Below, piece by piece: positions 32,599-41,498 of a stretch of 64,000 nucleotides of DNA. The DNA is taken from NCBI RefSeq assembly GCF_000715205.1, contig NZ_JOTP01000001.1, positions 62,001-126,000 of the forward strand, given 5' to 3'. The notes under the pieces were generated by a model. It saw nothing but the letters and a program-made list of their open reading frames with translations. It was not told where the DNA came from and made no database searches. A program made the position numbers and the translations under genes. How positions within the stretch are numbered: the first letter of the stretch is position 1; every line of letters starts with the position of its first letter. Source of the stretch: Bacillus zhangzhouensis (GTDB lineage Bacteria > Bacillota > Bacilli > Bacillales > Bacillaceae).

Positions 32599-32645
32599 TT
32601 GACTATTGGCAACAAGTATACCATGAAAATATTGACATTAGTTAA
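32599..32645. promoter_or_regulatory. Palindromic operator sites before yvaO copy A
   Basis: TTGACATTAGTTAA (32632-32645, followed by TGG) and the weaker TTGACTATTGGCAA (32599-32612). On the minus strand TTGCCA-17 bp-TAAAAT forms a promoter for yvaO whose -35 lies within the weaker site. Confidence 0.6.
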
Positions 32646-32674
32646 TGGTAGATGTATCTTATGTTTATGCCCCG

Positions 32675-33079
32675 CTATTTGTTCGCCTTTTTTTGGTTGA
32701 TGAGTGTGAGAAAGTATTCATTCAGCTGGCTGATGTCTTGTGCAGTGAGCGTTTCCCATTGGTCTCCATCAAAAATGGGGAGATGTTCTACATCCTTTTG
32801 AAGCGCCGTCTGATAGATTTTCAACATGGACTCATATTTAGGTTTCATTTCATGAACTTTTTCCTGTTCAATATGACCGGCAAGCAGCATTAAATCCTCA
32901 TAAGGCACCTTCAAGGCGTGTGCTAATTTTTTTATGGTTAAAGGCTTGGGCACACCGCGCTTCCCATTTTCAATACGAGAAATACCAGCAGCGCTTACAC
33001 CCGAATACATGGCGAGTTGATTGACAGACATGTTTCTATTTTCTCTTAAAATGCGTAATTGTTCACCAAAGTGATTCAT
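32675..33079 (-). CDS. XRE-family regulator, YvaO-like copy B
   Basis: 134 residues with the same plan as its tandem neighbour: helix-turn-helix with SVNQLAMYSGVSAAGISRIENGKRGVPKPLTIKKLAHALKVPYEDLM, then a helical domain and FDGDQWETLTAQDISQLNEYF, matching FDGNIWSTLSKKEIEDLNRYL of copy A. The two are clearly duplicates. ATG at 33079 behind GAGGTT is preferred to the upstream start at 33094. Divergent from the short XRE gene at 33234. Confidence 0.8.
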   Translation of the reverse strand: MNHFGEQLRILRENRNMSVNQLAMYSGVSAAGISRIENGKRGVPKPLTIKKLAHALKVPYEDLMLLAGHIEQEKVHEMKPKYESMLKIYQTALQKDVEHLPIFDGDQWETLTAQDISQLNEYFLTLINQKKANK

Positions 33080-33159
33080 GACATCGAACCTCACATTTCA
33101 GTATATGACTTATTTTAGTATGATCATTGACCAAAGGAAATAGCAGAGGCGCAAAAGTG

Positions 33160-33173
33160 TTGACATAAGTTAA
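33160..33173. promoter_or_regulatory. Palindromic operator between copy B and the short XRE gene
   Basis: TTGACATAAGTTAA followed by TGG; differs by one base from 32632-32645. Confidence 0.6.
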
Positions 33174-33233
33174 TGGATCTATTTGTTGTGAGAGCCCTAC
33201 ATTCTGTACATATTGATCCTATAGGAGGTTGTA

Positions 33234-33467
33234 ATGATGGTCGAAAAGATTCAGATCAGGCGAGCTTTTGTCATGCAGTATATGATCGAAAACGATATGT
33301 CTTTAAATCAGCTCGCAGATGAAATTGGCATCTCTCCTGCCACACTCAGCAGGGTATTAAATGGTCACAGGAAACCAGGACAGCTGGTCATTGGCAAAAT
33401 GATTCATTACTTTGATAAAAAATTTGAAGATCTATTTTACTATGAAGGTGTTGACAAAAGTCAATGA
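33234..33467 (+). CDS. Short XRE-family DNA-binding protein
   Basis: 77 residues, little more than a Cro/C1 helix-turn-helix: FVMQYMIENDMSLNQLADEIGISPATLSRVLNGHRKPG (about 12-50), then KMIHYFDKKFEDLFYYEGV. Behind ATAGGAGGTTG. May correspond in place to B. subtilis yvaN, though that is not certain. Its last codons contain the third palindrome (33451-33464), which serves the next gene, so the two genes are linked by regulation as well as position. Confidence 0.75.
   Translation: MMVEKIQIRRAFVMQYMIENDMSLNQLADEIGISPATLSRVLNGHRKPGQLVIGKMIHYFDKKFEDLFYYEGVDKSQ
33451..33464. promoter_or_regulatory. Palindromic operator before the Abh-like gene
   Basis: TTGACAAAAGTCAA followed by TG; perfect TTGAC/GTCAA arms. 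Lies inside the 3' end of the short XRE gene. Confidence 0.6.
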
Positions 33468-33504
33468 ATGGAATCATCATATCATTATGAAGGAGGTCAT
33501 GTCC

Positions 33505-33795
33505 TTGAAAAGAACTGGGATGGTCAGACACATTGATTCTCTTGGCAGAATTGTGCTGCCTTCAGAAATGCGAAAGGTACTCAATATCAAAGAAGAGCAG
33601 CTTTTAGAAATTTTCATAGAAGATCAAACCATCATGCTGAAAAAATATGATGCAGATAAGAGCTGCCTGTTAACTGGACAAGTAACGAAATACAACAAAA
33701 GCTATGGAAATGGCAAAGTGATGCTGAGTCCTGAAGGGGCGGAACGTTTGTTAGTAGAATTAAAACAGCTATTAAAAGAAGAAGCAACTCGTTAA
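33505..33795 (+). CDS. AbrB/Abh-type transition-state regulator paralogue
   Basis: 96 residues. N-terminal swapped-hairpin DNA-binding domain MKRTGMVRHIDSLGRIVLPSEMRKVLNI, then LEIFIEDQTIMLKKYD and C-terminal CLLTGQVTKYNKSYGNGKVMLSPEGAERLL, which matches the Abh C-terminal multimerisation domain. Closest by eye to Abh, but several recognition residues differ (H9 and S12 where AbrB/Abh have K-V-D-E). TTG at 33505 lies 8 bp behind AGGAGG; an ATG at 33499 is closer. Likely controls stationary-phase or antimicrobial genes. Confidence 0.8.
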   Translation: MKRTGMVRHIDSLGRIVLPSEMRKVLNIKEEQLLEIFIEDQTIMLKKYDADKSCLLTGQVTKYNKSYGNGKVMLSPEGAERLLVELKQLLKEEATR

Positions 33796-33980
33796 AATGG
33801 TTTTTTAACTCAAAATCGCATATAAAAAATGCTGCATGTAACCCATTTGAACGAAATTGAATCAAAATAACAAATAAAGTCGACAATATATAGGAAATCT
33901 TTATTTTGATGTTTCGTGACATGCACCTTGTTTTCATGTAAAATAAAGTTATGTGTACCAGTTTGTCTGGAGGTGTTTTC

Positions 33981-34214
33981 ATGCACGCATTTGTTATTAC
34001 ATTACTCGTAATTGTCAGTATCGCACTTATCATCGTTGTATTATTACAATCAAGTAAAAGTGCTGGACTGTCAGGCGCTATTTCAGGTGGAGCCGAGCAA
34101 CTTTTCGGTAAGCAAAAAGCGAGAGGCCTTGACTTGATTCTTCACCGATTAACGGTTATTTTGTCAGTGCTGTTCTTCATCTTAACACTTGCATTGGCAT
34201 ATTTAGGCGTGTAA
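33981..34214 (+). CDS. secG: Preprotein translocase subunit SecG
   Basis: 77 residues with two membrane helices (about 3-22 and 52-75) and the conserved [29 protein letters not shown] loop between them. Small partner of SecYE in protein export. ATG at 33981 with GGAGGTG 5 bp upstream; the frame extends further left without support. Same order as B. subtilis, secG-est-rnr-smpB. Confidence 0.95.
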   Translation: MHAFVITLLVIVSIALIIVVLLQSSKSAGLSGAISGGAEQLFGKQKARGLDLILHRLTVILSVLFFILTLALAYLGV

Positions 34215-34229
34215 GGCGCGAGTAACAGA

Positions 34230-34258
34230 AGGTCTGAACTTTTTTCAGACCTTTTTTT
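34230..34258 (+). terminator. secG terminator
   Basis: AGGTCTGAA and TTCAGACCT with a five-base loop, then six T. Confidence 0.85.
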
Positions 34259-34338
34259 ATTATCAGCACTCTTTTGTGTTTGTTTCATACATACAAGTGG
34301 AAAATATAAACCATAACAGAAGGAAAGGAAGTCACATC

Positions 34339-35085
34339 ATGAAAGTTGTTACACCAAAACCATTTACGTTTAAAGGTGGAGAAAAGGCGGTGCTTCTTCT
34401 TCACGGTTTTACTGGGAATACAGCAGATGTTCGAATGCTTGGCCGTTACCTGAATGAAAGAGGTTATACATGCCATGCACCTCAATACAAAGGACACGGT
34501 GTGCCGCCAGAAGAGCTTGTCCATACAGGTCCGATAGATTGGTGGAAAGATGTAGAAGAAGGCTATCAATTTTTAAAAGATGAGGGCTATGAGGAGATTG
34601 CTGTTTGCGGACTATCCCTCGGAGGAGTTTTTTCATTGAAATTAGGTTACACTGTACCTGTAAAGGGAATTGTACCTATGTGTGCACCTATGTACATAAA
34701 AAGTGAAGAAGTCATGTACCAGGGTGTACTAGATTATGCCCGTAACTATAAAAAATTCGAGGGTAAGTCAGAGGACCAAATTGAACAGGAAATGGAAGAG
34801 TTCAAGAAAACACCAATGGGTACGCTCAAGGGCCTGCAAGAGCTGATTGCAGATGTAAGAAACAATGTTGACATGATTTATTCACCTACTTTTGTTGTTC
34901 AGGCACGTCATGATCATATGATTAATACAGACAGTGCAAATATCATTTATAACGAAGTAGAGACAGATCAAAAACAGTTGAAATGGTATGAAGAATCAGG
35001 CCATGTCATCACGCTTGATAAAGAGCGGGAGAAGGTTCATCAGGATGTATATGCATTCTTAGAATCACTTGATTGGTCAATTTAA
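34339..35085 (+). CDS. est: Carboxylesterase Est
   Basis: 248-residue alpha/beta hydrolase, homologue of Geobacillus Est30 and B. subtilis YvaK. Oxyanion segment LLLHGFTGN (about 20-28), nucleophile Ser in CGLSLGGVF (about 94), catalytic Asp in QARHDHMI (about 193) and His in ESGHVITLD (about 223). Hydrolyses short-chain esters; the physiological substrate is unknown. ATG at 34339 behind AGGAAAGGAAG; upstream in-frame starts lack a site. 19 bp before rnr. Confidence 0.9.
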   Translation: MKVVTPKPFTFKGGEKAVLLLHGFTGNTADVRMLGRYLNERGYTCHAPQYKGHGVPPEELVHTGPIDWWKDVEEGYQFLKDEGYEEIAVCGLSLGGVFSLKLGYTVPVKGIVPMCAPMYIKSEEVMYQGVLDYARNYKKFEGKSEDQIEQEMEEFKKTPMGTLKGLQELIADVRNNVDMIYSPTFVVQARHDHMINTDSANIIYNEVETDQKQLKWYEESGHVITLDKEREKVHQDVYAFLESLDWSI

Positions 35086-35104
35086 ATATATAGGGGGTTA
35101 GAGT

Positions 35105-37444
35105 GTGCAAAAAGAAGAATTTATGGATGAATTACTCGCGTTTATGCAAGAAGAGGCGTACAAACCATTAACAGTACAAGAATTAGAAGTCATGATGGAG
35201 ATTACAAATCCGGATGATTATAAAGAGCTCATTAAAGCACTTGTGATATTAGAGGACCAGGGGCTTATCGTCCGTACCCGCAGTGATCGCTACGGTGTAC
35301 CGGAAAAAATGAATTTGGTGAAAGGAAAGCTTTCCGCTCATGCGAAAGGATTTGCCTTTGTGACACCTGAAGAGTTTGGACAGGATGATATTTTCATTCC
35401 GCCAACAGAGCTTGGAACAGCGATGAATGGTGATACGGTCATGGTTCGTGTCAGCCATAAATCCAATGGCACCAAAAAAGAAGGGACAGTCATCCGAATT
35501 CTGGAGCGTAATATTCAGTCGGTTGTCGGTACCTATACAGAAACAAAAAGCTTTGGTTTTGTCATTCCTGATGATAAAAAGATCACACACGATATCTTTA
35601 TCCCGAAATCCGCCAAAAACGGAGCGGTAGAAGGGCATAAGGTCGTTGTGACGCTGACAAGCTATCCGGAAGGAAGAATGAGTGCAGAGGGCGAAGTGAC
35701 TGAAATTTTAGGTCATAAAAATGACCCAGGTATTGATATTCTGTCGATCATTCATAAACACGGCCTGCCAGGTGAGTTCCCAGAAGAGGCGCTCCAGCAG
35801 GCGGTAGACACACCCGAAACAATCGATGAAAAAGATCTGGAAGGTAGACGTGATCTGCGCAACGAAACAATTGTGACAATTGACGGTGCAGATGCGAAGG
35901 ACTTAGATGATGCAGTCACTGTGCAAAAGCTGGATGATGGTAAATATAAGCTAGGGGTGCATATTGCAGACGTCTCCCATTATGTCACTGAAAATTCCCC
36001 GATTGATCAGGAAGCATATGAGCGCGGGACGAGTGTGTATCTTGTAGACCGCGTGATTCCGATGATTCCACATCGTCTATCAAACGGCATTTGTTCATTA
36101 AATCCGAAGGTCGATCGTCTCACACTGTCTTGTGAAATGGTCATTGATCGAGATGGGAAGGTCGTCAAACACGAAATTTTCCAAAGTGTGATCAAAACGA
36201 CAGAGAGAATGACGTATTCAGATGTGAACAAGATTTTAGTGGACCAAGATGAAGAGCTCATAGACAAATACGAGCCGCTTGTTCCGATGTTCCAAGAGAT
36301 GGAGAAGCTTGCAGAAATCCTTCGTGACAAGCGGATGGATCGTGGGGCTGTAGACTTTGACTTCAAGGAAGCGAAAGTGCTTGTTGATGATGAAGGAGCG
36401 GCAAAGGATGTCATCATTCGAGAGCGTTCAGTCGCTGAGAAATTAATTGAAGAATTCATGCTTGTCGCAAACGAGACGGTCGCAGAGCACTTCCACTGGA
36501 TGAATGTACCGTTCATTTACCGAATTCACGAAGAACCAAATCCTGAGAAGCTTCAGCGCTTTTTAGAGTTTGTCACGACTTTTGGTTACATTGTGAAAGG
36601 AACGTCGACGAACATTCACCCGCGTGCACTTCAAAGTGTGCTGGATGCCGTTCGAGATCAGCCAGAAGAAGTAGTGATTCAAACCGTCATGCTTCGTTCT
36701 ATGAAACAGGCAAAGTATGATCCAGAAAGCATCGGGCATTTTGGGTTATCAACGGAATTCTATACGCACTTCACATCACCGATCCGCCGTTATCCTGATT
36801 TAATCGTGCATAGACTGATCAGAACCTATTTGATTCAGAAAAAGACAGATGAAGCAACCCTTGAAAAATGGGGACAGCTGCTGCCAGAAATAGCAGATCA
36901 TGCGTCAACGATGGAGCGCCGGTCAGTCGATGCAGAGCGTGAAACAGATGACCTGAAAAAGGCAGAGTTTATGCTTGATAAAATCGGCGAAGAATTTGAT
37001 GGCATGATTAGTTCCGTCACGAATTTTGGACTATTCGTTGAACTGCCGAATACGATAGAAGGTCTCGTCCATGTCAGCTACATGACAGACGACTACTATC
37101 GCTTTGATGAACAGCATTTTGCCATGATCGGTGAGCGGACAGGAAATGTATATCGCATCGGTGACGAAATCACTGTCAAAGTGGTGAATGTTAATAAAGA
37201 TGAGCATTCCATTGATTTTGAAATTGTCGGGATGAAAGGCACTCGTCGTAAATTGCCAAAAGATTTCAAGTTCAAAAAACGGACAGATCCACCAGGAAAA
37301 AAAGGGAGCGTGGGTCAGAAGGCGTCTGGAGATAAGGCAAAAGACGATAAAGGCGGCGACTGGTTCACAGGTCGAAAAAAGAAGAAAAAGAAAAAACGCG
37401 TATTTGATAACGCACCGAAACAAAAGCGGAAAAAGAAAAAGTAA
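35105..37444 (+). CDS. rnr: Ribonuclease R
   Basis: 779-residue 3'-5' exoribonuclease that degrades structured RNA and, with tmRNA-SmpB, defective mRNAs. Order: N-terminal helix-turn-helix, two cold-shock domains ([20 protein letters not shown]), RNB catalytic domain with [13 protein letters not shown] metal ligands (about 256-268) and [17 protein letters not shown]1 domain ([25 protein letters not shown]) and a lysine-rich tail ending [21 protein letters not shown] start 7 bp behind GGGGG. Confidence 0.95.
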   Translation: MQKEEFMDELLAFMQEEAYKPLTVQELEVMMEITNPDDYKELIKALVILEDQGLIVRTRSDRYGVPEKMNLVKGKLSAHAKGFAFVTPEEFGQDDIFIPPTELGTAMNGDTVMVRVSHKSNGTKKEGTVIRILERNIQSVVGTYTETKSFGFVIPDDKKITHDIFIPKSAKNGAVEGHKVVVTLTSYPEGRMSAEGEVTEILGHKNDPGIDILSIIHKHGLPGEFPEEALQQAVDTPETIDEKDLEGRRDLRNETIVTIDGADAKDLDDAVTVQKLDDGKYKLGVHIADVSHYVTENSPIDQEAYERGTSVYLVDRVIPMIPHRLSNGICSLNPKVDRLTLSCEMVIDRDGKVVKHEIFQSVIKTTERMTYSDVNKILVDQDEELIDKYEPLVPMFQEMEKLAEILRDKRMDRGAVDFDFKEAKVLVDDEGAAKDVIIRERSVAEKLIEEFMLVANETVAEHFHWMNVPFIYRIHEEPNPEKLQRFLEFVTTFGYIVKGTSTNIHPRALQSVLDAVRDQPEEVVIQTVMLRSMKQAKYDPESIGHFGLSTEFYTHFTSPIRRYPDLIVHRLIRTYLIQKKTDEATLEKWGQLLPEIADHASTMERRSVDAERETDDLKKAEFMLDKIGEEFDGMISSVTNFGLFVELPNTIEGLVHVSYMTDDYYRFDEQHFAMIGERTGNVYRIGDEITVKVVNVNKDEHSIDFEIVGMKGTRRKLPKDFKFKKRTDPPGKKGSVGQKASGDKAKDDKGGDWFTGRKKKKKKKRVFDNAPKQKRKKKK

Positions 37445-37450
37445 CGTGCT

Positions 37451-37488
37451 AAAAAAGCAAATAGGGCATCACGCTCTATTTGCTTTTT
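37451..37488 (+). terminator. Hairpin after rnr
   Basis: AAAAAGCAAATAG pairs with CTATTTGCTTTTT. smpB starts about 100 bp on. Confidence 0.75.
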
Positions 37489-37584
37489 GACCACATGGCG
37501 TCAGCATTGTCGAAAGCTGGATTGTTTGATAAAATAATCCGTACGATTTGGATCGTGTTTGTGTCAAAAGGAGGGTGTACGCCA

Positions 37585-38055
37585 ATGCCAAAGGGAGAGG
37601 GAAAGGTTGTTTCCCAAAACAAAAAAGCAAATCATGACTATTTTATAGAAGAAACATTTGAAGCCGGCCTTGTGTTACAAGGAACTGAAATCAAATCAAT
37701 TCGTGCAGGAAAAGTGAATTTAAAAGATTCTTTCGCCAAAATCGAACGAGGAGAAGTGTTTCTTCACAACATGCACGTGAGCCCATACGAGCAGGGGAAC
37801 CGTTATAACCATGACCCGCTTAGAACAAGGAAGCTGCTGCTTCATCGCAAGCAAATCAGCAAATTGATTGGTGCCACAAAGGAAGAGGGCTACTCACTTG
37901 TTCCTATTAAATTATATTTGAAGAATGGCTTTGCTAAAGTGCTGATCGGAATCGGTAAAGGGAAAAAGAAATACGATAAACGTGAAGATCTGAAGAAAAA
38001 AGATGCAAAACGTGAAATCGACCGTGCCTTCCGTGATCGACAAAAGCAATTCTAG
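37585..38055 (+). CDS. smpB: SsrA-binding protein SmpB
   Basis: 156-residue partner of tmRNA in trans-translation. Beta-barrel with ARKN-type start ([38 protein letters not shown]) and the C-terminal tail [25 protein letters not shown] that becomes helical in the mRNA channel. ATG at 37585 with AAAGGAGGGTG upstream; the longer open frame to the left has no site. Directly upstream of ssrA. Confidence 0.96.
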   Translation: MPKGEGKVVSQNKKANHDYFIEETFEAGLVLQGTEIKSIRAGKVNLKDSFAKIERGEVFLHNMHVSPYEQGNRYNHDPLRTRKLLLHRKQISKLIGATKEEGYSLVPIKLYLKNGFAKVLIGIGKGKKKYDKREDLKKKDAKREIDRAFRDRQKQF

Positions 38056-38149
38056 TCCGGGGGGGCAGATTGCTTGCTGTGAGCGGAAGCATTATGCTAC
38101 AATATGATATGCAGTAAACAATCATCGTGTTTTTTACAGAAACCACCAG

Positions 38150-38177
38150 TTGTTTCAAGCGATGAGGTTGTTATAAT
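38150..38177 (+). promoter_or_regulatory. ssrA promoter
   Basis: TTGTTT (38150-38155), 16 bp, TATAAT (38172-38177); the mature RNA begins about 57 bases downstream. Confidence 0.55.
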
Positions 38178-38234
38178 AGTTATATACGGAAGCAGTTAAG
38201 CTGAACGTTTCCATCCCGTATATCCCTTTTACAA

Positions 38235-38594
38235 GGGGACGTTACGGATTCGACAGGGGCGGTTCGAGCTTGAGCTGCGAGCCGAGAGGCGATCTCGTTA
38301 ACACGCACTAAATGTAACTGGCAAAACTAAAAGTTTTAACCAAAACTTAGCACTAGCTGCCTAATAAGCGCAGCGAGCTCTTCCTGACATCGCCTATGTG
38401 TCTGTGAGGAGCCCAATGAAGTAGGCTACGCTTACGTTCCCGTCTGAGGACGTAAGAAGAGATCCATCAGACTAGCTCTCCAAGCGCCCGTCAGCAGGCA
38501 TGCGGATGAGTGAATACGTAAATATGTTGACTACGCTCGTAGACGCTTAAGTAATCGATGTCTCTGGACGTGGGTTCGACTCCCACCGTCTCCA
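38235..38594 (+). ncRNA. ssrA: tmRNA (SsrA)
   Basis: 360-nt transfer-messenger RNA rescuing stalled ribosomes. GGGGACG at the 5' end pairs with CGTCTCC at the 3' end; the T-arm GTGGGTTCGACTCCCAC is intact. Tag frame at 38320-38364 starts at GGC and ends TAATAA, giving peptide (A)GKTKSFNQNLALAA, against AGKTNSFNQNVALAA in B. subtilis. After the discriminator A (38594) the genome reads TCA, not CCA, so the CCA end must be added after transcription. Confidence 0.96.
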
Positions 38595-38820
38595 TCAAAA
38601 CTTTTAGAATGCAGTCGTATCAAGGGTTTGAAAGCCCTTGGTGCGGGACTGGCAACATTTTGGCAACATTTTAGAAAATTTCTTATTTATGAGTTTCTGC
38701 AACATCTCTGAGTGTCCTAAACAATTGGCTAGAACCAAAGGATGTCTGAATGTGTGAATAACACTCTTTTTGACATTAGATTTTATTAAATATGTAGCAT
38801 TTTCAAAAACTCTATAATAT
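38595..38820. other. ssrA 3' flank, possible attachment-site remnant
   Basis: No gene seen. GGCAACATTTT occurs twice in tandem (38651-38661 and 38662-38672) shortly after the tmRNA end, the kind of arm repeat found beside tyrosine-integrase sites. ssrA 3' ends are frequent integration targets. No integrase gene is present, so if an element was here it is gone or reduced to the following remnants. Confidence 0.35.
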
Positions 38821-38852
38821 AAAAAAGACGCTATTTTCAGCGTCTTTTTTTA
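38821..38852. terminator. Bidirectional terminator downstream of ssrA
   Basis: AAAAAAGACGC and GCGTCTTTTTT with an 8-base loop. Confidence 0.85.
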
Positions 38853-38897
38853 TATTCCTAAATTGCTATTCAAATATGGATATGAGAAAAATTCTGA

Positions 38898-39149
38898 TGG
38901 TGTACTTGTTTTTGGGTATTAAGAATTACATATCTGATTGGAGTTAAAGAAATTCAAGCTGCTAAGAAGAAAAAATCATCAGGTATAAAGGTCGGTGTAA
39001 CTGTTAGGTTTGTAGGTGCAGTTTTCAATGCTGTGATTGGTGTTGCTGTTGCGATTGCTCTGAATTATTTGGATATCGGAACTCAAATTGCTAAACAGTT
39101 GGATAAGAGGGATAAACGCCCTAATAATGGTTGGGTGGATATATATTAG
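38898..39149 (+). pseudogene. Remnant open frame with membrane segment, no start codon
   Basis: The frame is open from 38898 to the TAG at 39147 and contains VKEIQAAKKKKSSGIKVGV, one hydrophobic stretch (VGAVFNAVIGVAVAIALNY) and a polar tail DKRDKRPNNGWVDIY. There is no ATG, and the only possible starts are unconventional or internal. A different frame just upstream encodes a protein-like FKYGYEKNSDGVLVFGY ending at a stop near 38920. This looks like a decayed, frameshifted gene, perhaps from a phage or element inserted at ssrA. Not recognised. Confidence 0.4.
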
Positions 39150-39159
39150 GAGGAATTTT

Positions 39160-39321
39160 GTGAAAAGTATTATGAAGTATGCTGTTATGATTCTGTTTAT
39201 CAGTGTATTTTTTTATTATTACAATATGTTTGTACCTAAAAATTTTCTGTATATTATTATTGCATTTCCTATTTGTTTTTTTGCTATTAGCATAATTGAT
39301 AAGTTATTTACTAATAAGTGA
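39160..39321 (+). CDS. 53-residue double-helix membrane peptide, unknown
   Basis: MKSIMKYAVMILFISVFFYYY then NFLYIIIAFPICFFAISIIDKLF: two short membrane helices with a small polar loop. GTG at 39160 lies 6 bp behind AGGAGG, and that site overlaps the stop of the preceding remnant, so they were once one operon. Strongly A+T rich. No family recognised; immunity-type or phage-type small membrane proteins look like this. Confidence 0.6.
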   Translation: MKSIMKYAVMILFISVFFYYYNMFVPKNFLYIIIAFPICFFAISIIDKLFTNK

Positions 39322-39328
39322 TTTTTGA

Positions 39329-39357
39329 AAATAAGCAAGCTCTAAGCTTGCTTATTT
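39329..39357. terminator. Bidirectional terminator
   Basis: AATAAGCAAGC and GCTTGCTTATT with a five-base loop, between convergent small genes. Confidence 0.75.
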
Positions 39358-39358
39358 G

Positions 39359-39622
39359 TCATATACCTTTCCTCGAAGAAGTCTGTAAAAGCCTAACAAA
39401 CAAAGGACACACCACAATCACTGCAATCATCATCAAAAATCCATCCGACACAAGCTCCACAAACGTTGTTTGAATCACATAAACTGCAATCAGCAGTAAA
39501 TAACTCACCAAAAATATCAACCCAGATCTTCTCTTCTCAAATGGCTTCTCCAAAAGAATCAGCATAAACAAACCTGCCATGATGATCAAAAAAGTCATAT
39601 TCCTTCTGAGCCTCCTCTTCAT
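39359..39622 (-). CDS. Small membrane protein, unknown
   Basis: 87 residues with basic N-terminus (MKRRLRRN) and about three hydrophobic segments (9-25, 33-52, 56-78). No family recognised. ATG at 39622 with GGGGAT 5 bp upstream is preferred over the earlier in-frame ATG. Some 215 bp between it and the divergent diguanylate cyclase gene hold no recognised site. Confidence 0.6.
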   Translation of the reverse strand: MKRRLRRNMTFLIIMAGLFMLILLEKPFEKRRSGLIFLVSYLLLIAVYVIQTTFVELVSDGFLMMIAVIVVCPLFVRLLQTSSRKGI

Positions 39623-39838
39623 AGATCCCCACATTGTACAGATATTTCTTCTGTCACAACATGCTTCTCCGTCAAATTGAGTAAAAAGTATTGAAAATAA
39701 GAGGCGTCATCATAAGGAAAACGACCAAAACTTTACAAAAAACCTCCAACCAAATCAAAATCACACCTTCCCATTTTTGACTTCCTCATATATAGTAAGA
39801 TGAGACTAGTTCTAAATAACTGAAATTGGGGCGTTTAC

Positions 39839-41449
39839 ATGGATTCGATTGTTTTACATTTTATTGTGATCATGAGTGTTTCTGGCATTCTGTCCGTGAT
39901 ATTATCAATCATTGCTCATGCAAATCGCCATCGTTATATTGGCTGTCAATTGTTTATGTACATGTCTGGAGCAACTGCGATTTATATTTTTGGGCATACG
40001 TTTGAATTATTGGCGCGTACCCCTGAAGAAGTCATGTTCTGGGTTTGTTTTCAATACATAGGTCTTCCGTTTATCGCACCATTCAGCCTCATGATTGTGC
40101 TGCAATTTACGGGTTTCCATCAATATTTCACAAAGCGCCGCGTGCTTCTCATCTTACTGATTCCATTTCTCACAACCATAATGGTATTCACCAACTCTTT
40201 TCATTCACTCTTTTACCGAAGCATCACGATGAATACAGTAGACGGATTTTTATTGGCTGATTTTACGATTGGCTATTGGTATATCATTCATGGGGTCTGC
40301 ACATTTGGCTGTTCGATGCTTGCTATTTTTATGCTGGTTTGGTTTTTACGTGTCACAAAAAAAGAATATTTAAAGCAGATCCTCATTTTGCTAGTGGGGA
40401 TGTTACTGCCAATCACGACATCTTTTATCTATTTGTTAGGCGTTACACCTCTTCATATTGACCCGGTCCCTGTGGTGATGTTTTTAACCAATGCGCTCTA
40501 CTTATGGGCGATTATGTCGTTCCAGCTCTTTAAGCTCTCTCCCATTGCGATGGAGCGTGTGTTTGAGCATATGTCTGAGGGGGTTCTCATTTTAGATCGA
40601 TATCGGACACTCATTGATTACAACCCCGCTGCTGCATCGATCATTCCGGCACTTGCGAATAAGAAGGGAATTGGCTATAAAATCGACGATGTTTTCTCAG
40701 AAATCATCAAAGAGTCAGCGTTCATTCAGTGGCTGCGTTCTCCGCAGGATCATTCGCAATATGATTTAATGTTGAAAAGGGAAAAAGATCATTCCAGCTA
40801 TTATCACTTGACCGCTACGTCGCTATTTAATAGAAGAGGAGAGATCGAGGGCAGGCAAATTGTGATCAGTGATGTAACAGAGCAGCGTTTGCTGCAGGAA
40901 GAGCTGGAGCGTCGTGCGTATATCGATGGATTGACGAATATCTTCAATCGTTCTTCTTTCATCGAACGAACGCAGATGATCTTGGAAGAGGATGCGCAGG
41001 ATACGGCTGTTATGCTGTTTGATATTGATTTCTTTAAACAAATTAATGACACGCACGGACATCATATTGGAGACGAGGCGCTGCGTCATGTTGTCACCAT
41101 TTGTCAGCAGCATTTACAGATGGACGATTTATTCGGACGATACGGCGGAGAAGAGTTTGCCATTTGTCTGCCGCATCATTCATTTGAAGAGGCATGTCAT
41201 ATCGCGGAGCGAATGAGACATTCGTTTGAGATGAGTTTCTTTGAGAATGATGAGGAAAAAGTGCGAGTGACAGCGAGCTTTGGAATTGCTCATACAGCTT
41301 ATGATCCCAATGTATTAGAAACTCTTCTATATGAAGCGGACCAAGCGTTGTATATGTCGAAACGTCAAGGACGGAACCGGATTTATGCGTCAACTGGAGC
41401 GGACTATATGCTGTATCAAGAGCACGATCGGCCGCCAGCTTCTCATTGA
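39839..41449 (+). CDS. Membrane diguanylate cyclase (7TM-PAS-GGDEF)
   Basis: 536 residues. N-terminal seven-helix histidine-kinase-type sensor (about 5-215), PAS domain (about 220-345: MERVFEHMSEGVLILDRYRTLIDYNPAA), and GGDEF domain (about 350-520) with IDGLTNIFNRSSF, FDIDFFKQINDTHGHHIGDEAL and active-site RYGGEEFAICL, so c-di-GMP synthesis is likely. The product-inhibition site R-x-x-D just upstream reads QMDD, so feedback inhibition is probably lost. Ligand unknown. No EAL domain. Single-gene transcript followed by the manganese riboswitch unit. Confidence 0.85.
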   Translation: MDSIVLHFIVIMSVSGILSVILSIIAHANRHRYIGCQLFMYMSGATAIYIFGHTFELLARTPEEVMFWVCFQYIGLPFIAPFSLMIVLQFTGFHQYFTKRRVLLILLIPFLTTIMVFTNSFHSLFYRSITMNTVDGFLLADFTIGYWYIIHGVCTFGCSMLAIFMLVWFLRVTKKEYLKQILILLVGMLLPITTSFIYLLGVTPLHIDPVPVVMFLTNALYLWAIMSFQLFKLSPIAMERVFEHMSEGVLILDRYRTLIDYNPAAASIIPALANKKGIGYKIDDVFSEIIKESAFIQWLRSPQDHSQYDLMLKREKDHSSYYHLTATSLFNRRGEIEGRQIVISDVTEQRLLQEELERRAYIDGLTNIFNRSSFIERTQMILEEDAQDTAVMLFDIDFFKQINDTHGHHIGDEALRHVVTICQQHLQMDDLFGRYGGEEFAICLPHHSFEEACHIAERMRHSFEMSFFENDEEKVRVTASFGIAHTAYDPNVLETLLYEADQALYMSKRQGRNRIYASTGADYMLYQEHDRPPASH

Positions 41450-41474
41450 CTGTTGTCCTGACATTCGATATGAT
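41446..41474 (+). promoter_or_regulatory. yybP promoter
   Basis: TTGACT (41446-41451), 17 bp, TATGAT (41469-41474), placing the start about 20 bases before the riboswitch. Confidence 0.7.
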
Positions 41475-41498
41475 AAACATAACATTTGAACGGTTTCC

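Noticed and set aside
37480..37584. N-terminal extension of SmpB
   Set aside because: Not conserved in SmpB; a strong ribosome site precedes the ATG at 37585.
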